From Owenia fusiformis (taxonomy: Eukaryota > Annelida > Polychaeta > Sabellida > Oweniidae): a stretch of DNA of 64,000 nt. The translations under genes and the position numbers were made by a program. The stretch is from positions 37,503,759-37,567,758 of the forward strand of contig CAIIXF020000009.1 in assembly GCA_903813345.2 (NCBI GenBank). The letters run 5' to 3'. Below the pieces are notes generated by a model. It saw only the letters and a program-made list of their open reading frames with translations. It had not been told where the DNA came from and did not search any database. This document shows positions 51,101 to 61,299 of the stretch, in pieces (positions within the stretch are counted from its first letter, which is position 1; each line of letters begins with the position of its first letter).

Positions 51101-53527
51101 TCACACTCAGAGAAAAATGAGAAACACTTCATATTCATGACCTAAACTTAGATTAATTAGAAAGTGACATAATTTCACTAGACAATTTTAAACTGCCAAA
51201 AAATGAAAAATGAGTTCCATGAAAATGAGAAATGAAATATTCCCTCATTTTGAGCAGTAGTGTAATTAGGATCGACATTTATAACATATTATAGATATCT
51301 ATTGATAGGTACCTGTGTACATTTTCATGGCTGTGCTAAAAGCAGTAGCACTGTCAGCAACACTGTGTAGTTTTGCTCCAAAGCGTGCCCTCTTTGTTGG
51401 GATGTACTGCACTGATGCATCATGTCCTTTGTGGCCTAAGAATCAGAAAGAGCTAAATAAAAGAAGGTTAGCCAATTCAAACATTGAGTAATGGTTTCAT
51501 GTGGTAATTTCAAAAATATTGGCCCATATATTCAAAAAGAGGGAATTTCGGGAAATCCAATATGAAAGCCAAAATTTGCATGTAAACAAAGTTTTATTAT
51601 CAATATTGTAATTCAGTATACAGTAAAACCTGTCTAATTTAAACACCATTGGGGCCGGCTAAGTGTCCAGATTAGGAGGTTATTCTGGATTTTGAAGAAA
51701 TGTTAGTACATTCTAAATAAAATTACTAGTTCTTTTTACCATGTAGCTTTATGCCATTCAAATGATTCGAAAATTCAATTCAAATGAATTTAGTCATGCT
51801 AGAAACCCCCATTATGTTTGAGACCATTCAAGGTTTTTTCAAAAGTTTTGATATGACAAATCAGTGTGAACTTTCAAATATTTGATCAATTGTATGAAAC
51901 GTGTGATATGTATGAAAAATGTTCTATTTATTATAAGACAGGTTAATTTATATATGATTGTTCACTTTTCAAATTGGGAGGTGTTCATATTTCTAGGTTT
52001 TTCAATAATGGGAGTCAATGGGAGAACAAATGGGACTGATTAAAGTTTTCACCTTGAGAGGTGTATGGATAAGCCATGCGTTTGGATATGCAGGTTTTAC
52101 TGTACACAATTTTTTTCTACCTGTTTAAACCTGAACTTTGTATATTTTTTTAAAAGTTTAAGTTAAAGTTTATTCCAATCTTAACATGTCACATGCAATC
52201 AAATACAAAAAAAAATCAAATACAATGTGATAGATAATGATAGATTTGAGTTCATATACTTACCAACTAAAGATTCATCTATGCAGATGTCTCTTCCCAT
52301 CTGCCAACCCTCAGCAGATCTCTCATTTATGAGGTCAATCACTGGCTTTACCTTGAAGGAAGGATCAAATCCTAGCTGCCCCCTTGGAACTTGCAGTTGG
52401 TTATTGTTACAGTGCAGGAACCTGTAGATCAACTGCCACCTGTAGAGACATTTATGTGTAACTGTACATTATCATATAACTGGTAATGGTATCAGCTGGT
52501 ATCAAGTGTACATTATATATTTCAATATTGTTATATACATGTATATACTGCACAAAGCTATTTTGGGAGTTGATTATCTGTAGTATTTCATAAATCATAT
52601 ACTAAAAAACTTAAAATTGGGTTAAATAAGTAATATTAATATGTATTGTTGTTTCTAGGTTTTGAGGTTTAAGTTTTTTTCAATTTTCATGTAATTTATT
52701 ATTTCTTTCAAGTACCTGTTTCTTGACATGGTTTCACCGAAAGCTGGTGTATGCTGAAGCCTTGTCTCCATGCTGGTATTCCAGTATGAAGGCAGTGTGC
52801 CTTTCTGCACTACCCCCATGTTTAGAAGAAGGCCAATAAAGGCCTTCATCTCACAGTGTGTCGTATCCACCCACTCCCTTGCTCGCGAATGTTCTGCTAA
52901 GTCTTCGGAGAGGCATTGAGCGGCATACCTGGAATGAATGATAATATTCAGAGTCAATGTGTACTCAGTCTACTGTATTTACTGTTTAGGCTGTATACAT
53001 GTACCTGTACTGTACATGTAATATAGGTCTAATATATGTATAAAGTTACAAATTACAGTAGTAGGCAAGCCACCATTGGATTAAATGTACAATACAGTAT
53101 GGATATTTTGTATAGCACATGTAGATATCTAGCATAAAACAAACCTCATAAATATTGACTTCTAAGTATCTATGTATACTAGCCTAGTACTTGAGAGCAT
53201 ATGAACATACCTGTTTGTTTCATCAACCAAAATGTCAAACAGGTCAACCCTGACCTGACCAGGCTGGGTTCTAGTCGAGTAGAACATAAACCACTCTAAA
53301 GGTCTAGCTGTCGCCTCTGGGGAACCTGCAGTGGGCCCCTGCCTCAACCCAAACCTAACATTTGTTAGATCCACCTCTTCGGGACCACATTGGGTCCACT
53401 CCCCGTCACCCTGGACACCCCCTACTGCCCCTTGTACTACATCATCGTCCTCATCATCAGTACTTAGTGGTGAAAAATCGTTTTCAGACAAGTTGTCAAA
53501 CCAATCAAGTTCGACATTGGCAGCCAT
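48173..53527 (-). CDS. PiggyBac transposase-derived protein, eight coding exons
   Basis: Exons on the - strand: 53527-53211, 52928-52716, 52439-52264, 51435-51313, 51011-50684, 49440-49259, 48817-48632, 48360-48173. All junctions are GT-AG and the frame is continuous: 1713 bases, 570 residues, the usual piggyBac length. The acidic N-terminus (residues 19-30) is followed by the conserved ETNRYA at 103-108. The DDE_Tnp_1_7-type catalytic domain shows IDESL with D231, YIPTKRARFGAKL at 246-258, TLDKAFGS with D313, and YNHSMGGVDRSDQM with D415 and D418. The three Asp of the transposase triad are thus kept. The C-terminus has a zinc-binding cysteine-rich domain (C515, C518, C537, C540, C545, C549, H554). 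DKAFGS replaces the more usual DNFYTS. Intact coding over seven introns favours a domesticated host gene, or a recently active intron-bearing transposon. An alternative start lies five codons upstream at 53542. Confidence 0.9.
49911..50003. repeat. 16-bp perfect inverted repeat in piggyBac-gene intron
   Basis: TGCAGGAAGGGATCAA at 49911-49926 and its exact complement at 49988-50003 bound a 93-base segment in the intron between exons 5 and 6. It may be a tiny MITE or an RNA hairpin. Confidence 0.5.
51621..52102. mobile_element. Pogo-like MITE in piggyBac-gene intron
   Basis: CAGTAAAACCTGTCTAA at the left and CAGGTTTTACTG at the right are terminal inverted repeats, with TA outside each (51619-51620 and 52103-52104). 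Pogo/Tigger-type elements share the CAGTAAAACC terminus. At 482 bp it has no transposase. It sits between exons 3 and 4 of the piggyBac-derived gene without harming the splice sites. Confidence 0.75.
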
Positions 53528-54254
53528 ATTGGTTACTATCAACTATTACCAAAAGTAGGTCATGAATGACCACGAATTATTCCTAAGTAAATCATAAATT
53601 ACCGAAAATACATGCAGTATTCATATATAATTTACTTTTTACTACCTACAAGATATCAAGACTAATCAAATTTCACATTAGTTCAAGTAAAACAATCCTA
53701 ATTTATATGTTAAAAATTCAAAAACAATGAAAAAAAGTGAAGCAACAAATTTTGTGACCTGTCATTTTGTTTTTCTTTGTAGGAATAAAAATTGCACTTT
53801 ACTCTACCTCGACACGATATTCCCCTCTAACGAATACAGAAAAGGCAAAAAAACTGTATTTCTGATTTTTCTAACAAGATTCTATTGTATTTATAACATG
53901 AGCTTGGATAAAATCGAAATGGCATGAAATCAAAAATGATTAGTCCCATTGTTATGATCATGTGACGGTCATGTGATACTCTAAATTTTCGAAAGATTTG
54001 ATTCAGGTAATTTTTCTCTGCTTTTATGCATGATTTCTCCTTTCCCTGGGTCAACTATACACTGTAAACAAGTTCTACGCAACTAATTTGCCTATATGTA
54101 TTTATCTGTGTGGTTGATTGGTTGATAAAACAAATAAATAAACATAAATAATCAAAGGTCTGCACTTCAAGAAATTCTCACGTTGAAACGACATAAATGT
54201 CGTAATGGCACGAAGACGGGAAACGACATATATGTCGTAACGGCACCAAAGAGG
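53528..54254. other. Upstream region of the piggyBac-derived gene
   Basis: About 730 bases between the start codon and the terminal-like sequence ending at the TTAA of 54255. The promoter was not identified. The open frame at 53727-53927 shows no known domain. Confidence 0.3.
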
Positions 54255-54258
54255 TTAA
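54185..54258 (-). mobile_element. Possible piggyBac terminus with twin palindromes beside TTAA
   Basis: Read on the - strand, TTAA (54258-54255) is followed by CCTCTTTGGTGCCG, like the CCYTTTG starts of many piggyBac ends. Next come two 16-base palindromic blocks, ACGACATATATGTCGT and ACGACATAAATGTCGT, each adjoining a GTGCC motif. Subterminal repeats of this kind are plausible transposase-binding sites. It lies about 0.73 kb upstream of the transposase-like start codon. A matching far end was not found beyond 48173, so the gene may be a transposon that lost one end. Confidence 0.45.
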
Positions 54259-57044
54259 AGCAATTTTTCATATAAAATATAATAATTATGCCGTATATGA
54301 AAGGATGGGGTATTATGAAGCTGTATCATGTGTAGAGGGATGATACTATGATAAATACGTTCCAGTGGTATGTTGATTATTTTAATATATACCCCTGCTC
54401 ATTTTTTAAAACTTGCTATCTTATCGAGAATCTTTCTGATTGTTAATGTCCTTGATTAATCAATTAATTTTTCAATTATCTCAATAAATTAATGACAACA
54501 TATTTAAAAGTGTTTATTTATTTATTTTCAGATTAAATGCAGTATACATGTAGCCAATTGGGTAATATTAACTGCATTTTCTATGTTCTTTTTTTCACAT
54601 GTACTTCTTTTATTCATTTTCAAAAACTAAACAATCTGAAAAAGATATTACTTAATCAGAGATTTATATTGGTTTGTTTCCCAAATGTTGCCTTTTGTGC
54701 ATTCTCTGCGTATTTCATATTGAAGTTGAGGCTGATCAGTTCTCAAAGGGAGGCTGACTCCCCAAGTAATCTGTCACAAAATGAAAATGTGATAGAACAC
54801 CATAATACTCAATACATATTCTATACCTATAATTTCAAGTGCAATTATGCTCTGTCTATGTCCTCATTATTTGAAACTTGACTAATAAATCTGACACATG
54901 CAGAGACAGGTTCGAAACTGTAAAAATCCAAGAGACCCAATTTCTAACATTTGTTCCATCTGGGCTATAATTTAAACTTCATAGGAAAGGGGTGTTATAG
55001 TTGCTCCTTTAGACATATGCCTAATGACTACCTTGGGCCTGACCAGGCCATTTGACCCATATGTGCATGAACCATGGCACGTCTGGCAATTACTCTGCCG
55101 AAAAATACATTGAGATCGATCATTAAGTTGCATACACATACCATATTCCTAATGCATACCATTTTGATAATTTTTGTTGTTGTAAGGTACGTTTTTTTTA
55201 GCATGAATAATTTCATTTTAAATTGATTTAAACTGTTACCAGTACTTGGTTAACCCAAGCCTATTATACAGTAGATCATTATACCTAACATATTGTCTCA
55301 TTACTGGAATATGGTCAGTTTTGTTCCCTTTGGCCCATAATTATGGGTGCTGGGTAGTAAATTATGGGCCAGTGTCGCCAAGATATCATTAAGCATCAGG
55401 TAACAGGATCTCCAGACTTTAGTCTATTATTATTCTATTACATTTTTCTGGGGTAGAGGTTCCTTTGACATTCTTTGTATTGATGATCATAGTTGGAGGC
55501 TATATAACATACCATAATTCAAGTCCTATCCTTTGTACGATTCAAAACTGAAATAAGTTGGTAAAATTACATTTTGGTAGTACTACTTTTAAAAGATTAC
55601 TTATAATGACTTATTTTGAGTGCATAAACAGCAAAAAAATGTTCCTTGATCATAATATACATTACTTAATGGCACTTAACTTTAGAAAAATGACTATAAT
55701 TTAAATACAAAATTGGAAAAACCAAAAGCAGTTTTGAACAATATACTGTTCTTTTCCCGATGACTAAATGTGGTCACTGCGGTTTTAATGGTTTATAAAT
55801 AATGACTAATTTTTCATAATTTTAACCTGGGAAAGGAATATAAGACCCTTGAAAATATTAAATGAGTTTTATAAGGTAGTCAAGCAGGTGCTGCCTCTAG
55901 TGGTGATTTGTTGAACTATAAATAGCAACATATTATTTCTCTTCAGCTTCTGCATGAGTTATGAATTGAGCATCCTTTGTTCAGCCCTTTCTATTCTTCT
56001 CACTCTAAGAATACATTGTGGTCCATTATTTCATATGGCTTCACAACATGAATGAATCAAGAATCATTTCATATGAAATATCTTGAAGATTATAATTAAA
56101 TTGATTATAAATGTGAATTCTGCACTTGACCCTCAGAGTTTTGTTCTTGTTCAATACAGTTTGGTTTATATTGAATCTCTGCTCCACCCCCTCTTCACTA
56201 TATAATTCATAAACTCAGTATACATATATAATAAGAGAAAATGTAGGGAAGAAAATAAAGGGGCTTGATGCAAGATTTTATACAGTGAAACCTGTCAAGT
56301 GGAACATCTCTAGAAGTGGAGCACCTCTGTTAGTAGAACAATTTTCAGAGTCCCTGACTTAATGTTATGCATTATGCAATTTTAGAAGATCAGATAATAA
56401 TAGGTTGTCATAAGTAAAGTATACAGTATCTTAACTGTCTCAAGTATAATGCAATTTTAGAAGATCCCTCCGATGAACCAATTCTGTAATTGGACATATT
56501 CATGTGACTGTTGCATAATAAGTAATATAAGTATAAGCTTACAGGAAAACAACCACTTTATATCACATACATATGAATACAGTAAAACCTATCTAATTAG
56601 AACACCTTTGTTACCTCTAGAAAGGGTCCCACTTTGGAGGTGTTCTACTTATAGAGGTTCTGTTAATATGCAGTACAGTATATATTACTTATGCCAACTT
56701 ATGTATTTGTTAATATTGATAATTGGAAGTCATGATGTCATAGCAATATAAACAATGTATTTTACCCCCTGACATGTTTACTGTATATTGTGAACTAACT
56801 ATCTCACACAATATAATATTACTTGAAATTGATCTTAGGTATATTGACGAAGTATCTTGAGAACATGAAGCACAAAGCTTTCTAAAGCACTCAAGTCATT
56901 TTTCTTTTTTTTCAATGCATATAATTCATATAGGCCTCAGACCAAGTGATAAATGGCATTGTATGAAATAAAGATTTTTCACAAACTCAGGGAACTGTAA
57001 CAAATTAGATGGTGTATGTTGCCTTGTGTTCTGGTTTGTTCAAG

Positions 57045-57150
57045 GAAATATGTGGTACCAATTGTTTCAGAAAATATATGGTACCAATTGTTTCAGAAAA
57101 TATATGGTACCAATTGTTTCAGAAAATATATGGTACCAATTGTTTCAGAA
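57045..57150. repeat. 26-bp tandem repeat, four copies
   Basis: The unit AATATATGGTACCAATTGTTTCAGAA (shown across 57071-57120) repeats with a period of 26 and almost no variation; the first copy has ATGTGG for ATATGG. It makes a repetitive open frame at 57009-57242 that is not a gene. Confidence 0.8.
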
Positions 57151-59399
57151 TATATTTAGGTTCAAAATTAAAAGTAAAATCGCCAAATTATGATATTTAT
57201 TCTGAATATTATACATGTATACTAAAATCTAGTAAATCCTGATAAATTCTGTCTGAGCTAGGCTACTATGCATCTCAAATTCATGATTGGAATTTAGAAA
57301 TAAGAAATGAATAATGAAGTCAATTTTATTTGGTTAAAGGCAGAGTAAAATGAATATCCTTATTACAACATTTTAGAAAACTGTACACGTGAAAAGAAAA
57401 TCTTTCAAATCTTTCTGTATTTCACATTATTTTGATACAAGACATTGTAACATAACTGGCTCAATAAATTAAATAATTGGAGACCAGAAACAAAGCATTT
57501 TCCAGTTTCCCTGGCAAATTTATTATGTGAAAAATAATTATAGCCAAAAGCCCTGGTTTGAAATATCACATTTGATGAGTTTGGAGGAAGATGTTGAATT
57601 AGCTTTAGTTTCTCACCTGCCTATTGTGATATCACCTGTACTAATTGCAATTCTTCACATCATGGTGCTCTTATCACAACTAAGGTGTAATATTAATGTT
57701 ATTTCACAAACGGCATTACGTTTGTTCTTTTCGCCTTTGAAAACTTTGTTGAAGGAACCTATGTATTTAGCAGGTGAACGTGTAGCTGATTTCACCCTAA
57801 TATGACTTTAACAAATGTTCAACGTTTGCGATTGCATCTTAATGACATAGGAAGCTCATGAAAAAATCCATTTCATAATGGCTTTTAGTATTGCCATGGT
57901 TACGATTTCAAGGAATCACTCATTTCAATAAAATATAAATCAATCAAACTCATGAGTACAGAATCAGGTGTGAGGGAAGAAGATGAGGAAATTGAAAAAT
58001 TAAAATGGGTGTAAGGATAAATAGTTCTTTTATACCCCCTCCCCCTTGATTAACATACACACCTTTACAGAGGGGAGGGCAGAGACGTTACTTAATGTAA
58101 AACTGAAAACTTGTAAATCAAGTTCTACAAGACAATGGCTAATGTACCATTTGCCAATCAATTTTGTTGCATTAAATCTATGGTCCTATTTATCTCTCCC
58201 TCAGGATATCCAAAATCTTCCATTACAAAACATCTATATATTTCCCCATCTCTGTGTTAGAATATTATTGAATTATTCACCTGAATAATGAATGATAATT
58301 TTGATTTTAGAACCAAATAATTAACTTGTATGTCAAATATTATCTGAAACATATTATTTTGCATCCAGAAATTATGTGTTTTCATTTAAAACATTAAGCA
58401 GGTAGACTTAGAACTAGGCTAGGAAAGAGAATGATGAAACAAGTAAAAAACTAATGAGATCAGATCACTTTCAATAAGTCTGCAGGTTGCATTAAAATAA
58501 TAGAAAATGGAACAAATACATTTGACCTCATTAATTCTTCAAAGGGGATTTAAAGCCAACTCTAATTAGAACTTTATTTGTTTAAAGGTGGAAAATGAAG
58601 TTAAATGGTAGATTTGTAATGAAGGAGAGAGGTTAAGTGGAATAATGGATACCTGGGGGGTTAAAGGAATTGCCAGATGTGAGTCCACTTGGATTAAGCC
58701 AAAACTGTCACTGATACCTTTTTTAGTATATTAACCTTTACATACATTTGTTTACAGAATTGCTCATTTTTGCATTGACTTGAGCTTTGAAAAAGAGTTA
58801 AAATCTCAAAGATGTGTTTTACAATTACCTAATACTGTTACTGTAGTCAATATTTTGTTCATAAAGAATACAATTTTATGGAATTTTTAGTTAAACTCTT
58901 TCTTTACAACTGTGATATCCATTAATTTAGTAGCTCAGTGCTTTACCTGCATGTATTCAGATTTTATTTTTGTGGTATTCATTGTTGGATTTTAGCAGAT
59001 GTAAATGTTTTGGATAATTATAACCGAAACTTTCACATGAAGTGATTCACAGAGGTTCATCATTTCACTTGGATGACTCTTTATTCTAGTAACGCAGGGG
59101 TCAAAATTATTAGTCTTATATGCACCCTTGCAGAAATAACATCCACATAAAATTCATCTATAATGATAGCATGTGTTCTATACATATTTTCAGTAATATT
59201 TTATCAGAATATGTCTGAATATATTAAACCTCCCTCATATTGAATCTCTACCCCCCCCCCATATTACAGAAATCAGAAAATACAATAAGTAGTTCAATTA
59301 ATTCTATTGTATTCAGAAACATCTTATTATTTTATCGTACATCATTTTAGCTGTTTTCTTCAGGAGGAGAGACGATATTGTCAATGCCGTGTGAGGTGT

Positions 59400-59438
59400 A
59401 CCCAGAATTCAACAATTATTTAGTGTTGAATTCTGGGT
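59400..59438. repeat. 15-bp perfect hairpin
   Basis: ACCCAGAATTCAACA at 59400-59414 and its exact complement at 59424-59438 are separated by nine bases. It could be a hairpin-forming RNA or a small insertion footprint; neighbouring sequence gives no clue. Confidence 0.5.
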
Positions 59439-60179
59439 CGGAATCCTCTTTCCAGATACAAATGAGTTCAAATTAGAACCAAGGCAATTTATATGATTTA
59501 TACCACACTGAAATATTGAATCAGAAGAAATGTATGTTTAATCCATCTCACTCCTGCAATTTCTTGTTGGAATATTACTCCCATAAATTTTGTCTTCATG
59601 ATTGAAATATGGTGTTCATTTACTTCGAAGATAATCTATTGAGATTGGAAAAAACTTTATGCGCATTCCCAACTCTCACATTTGAAAAATTGAAGCCACT
59701 TGATGATGGTGCTATATTCATGAATTTCATTAAGTATGTCCAAAGCAGGCTGAAAATACCCAGAATTTTTTAATCAATTTTTTGAAAACGTTAAATCTGA
59801 TTGGTCAATACAGATCACATGTTTAGCCTAATGAGTATTCATATGATACCTCCTTTGATGAGTTTGGCCAAATGTTTTAATGAAGTGTCATAGTTTTGGT
59901 AATGATGGAGTACATTAAACTGAATATGTCAGATGAACCTTATCTTTCCTTCACTTCAGCAACTCTTATTCCTAAACATATATTTTATACATTAATGAGC
60001 AGAGAATGTTAGAAAAATTTAATTGAAACTCTCCCATTAATTGCAAATCTGAACTGTTAAGTATGACGAAGTCTGAACATCTGGGGGTCATGTCATAAAA
60101 ATTGATTTATTCTATAGGGACTGTGTCACAAAATAATGCAAATAAATGACTGTATATCAAAATAGCAATTCTATTTAGG

Positions 60180-60208
60180 CATGGGCTTTCTCTAGTTGAA
60201 AGCCCATG
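60180..60208. repeat. 11-bp perfect hairpin of a dispersed family
   Basis: CATGGGCTTTC at 60180-60190 and its complement at 60198-60208 surround a seven-base loop. A relative lies at about 15667-15692, where GAAAGCCCATGATTT is shared, so this is likely an element terminus. Confidence 0.45.
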
Positions 60209-61218
60209 ATTTAGCTTACCAATTATAGGCTTGGAATTTTGAAACATTATTTTTTAAACTTGAACTTGTATTAGCTTTGCTAGAATCATAATATTTATTA
60301 TTTTCTAAACAAAAGTGTAAAAACAGAATTGTTTCAATAGCAGATATTAATCATCTTATACATTGTTTGAAAGTTGTAATGTTTGAAAGTTATTTTTACA
60401 TCATTACTGTCTGTTAATCCTAACAGGATGCATAATCTTATAAACTGTGAATCATTTATGAACGAGCAGTGTCAACATTAACAGAAATAAAGTTTTAAAA
60501 AATACAATGTAGCCCCTTTCTCTCTCACACTACCTGTGCCAGGGAGAAAATAAAATGGGATAAGTTAGTAGTTTCACACAATCCCAAAAATATAGTATCT
60601 CAAAAGTTATCCTATCAAATATAGTCTCAAATACAAAGTTTTCCATGATTTATGTATTGAACTTTAACATGGATTCATGTATATTTCATATAAACTTTCA
60701 CCTCTATGAAATTGATGATGTCATTATCAGGGTATAAATCAAATATGAAGATCAAACTGCCAAAATAATGTAGGGGTCTAGATAAATGTTAGTTATTGAT
60801 AAAGTAGGTGTTTTTTGCTCCAAAAATATAAATATTTTGAACATTTTTTAGAGCACCAAGTCATAAACATATAACATCACTTTCCTGTAATCAGAACACT
60901 CTACTAATTTCCTATCCAATAGTAGTTTACTTTTTGTTTATTTTCAGGTCAATCAAAGTAGCAATTCTTCAAATACTTAATTCTTAATCTCTGATGTGGC
61001 AGGGTGAATTTGAGGTTTTGAAATAACATTGAGTCAGATTGCATGTATCCCCAAACCAACTAAAACAGAGCATTGTAAATGTTTATTTTTCCTAATTTGT
61101 CCAATTTCTCAAATTCTTCCTGTAGGATGGAGTTCCTATGGCTAATTACAAGTATTTAGAAGAATGTATAAATACCATGCGAAATACTACCTTAGATACA
61201 GATCCATGATAAACAATA

Positions 61219-61299
61219 ATGAAAACTGAGAAATTAGTTGAATTACTGACATCATATTACATAGCCACAAATGATGTCTGCCAGACTTGTGATGTAAAG
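61219..61299 (+). CDS. Weak candidate first coding exon
   Basis: An ATG at 61219 opens 27 codons (beginning MKTEKLVELL) ending at AAG|GTAAGTAAG, a near-consensus splice donor, in phase 0. Two stops (TGA TAA at 61207-61212) precede it in frame. I do not recognise the peptide and found no continuing exon up to 64000. An 81-base open frame with a donor can occur by chance. Confidence 0.2.

Larger units (their letters stand above)
54259..61218. other. Intergenic DNA with MITE fragments and hairpins
   Basis: No supported gene. Two pogo-type MITE fragments begin at 56283 (CAGTGAAACCTGTC) and 56580 (CAGTAAAACCTATC), each preceded by TA, and carry the same GTTCTAC and GGAACA blocks as 6823-6960. A C-run occurs near 59251. 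The open frames, for example 57527-57805, have no recognisable domains. Confidence 0.35.

Noticed and set aside
54905-54930. GGTTCGAAACTG resembling a tRNA B-box
   Set aside because: No A-box, acceptor stem or anticodon arm could be fitted around it.
61140-61209. Possible terminal exon (GTAG acceptor then an open frame starting DGVPMANYKY and ending at TGA)
   Set aside because: Only about 27 codons, no upstream exon, and no recognisable protein.
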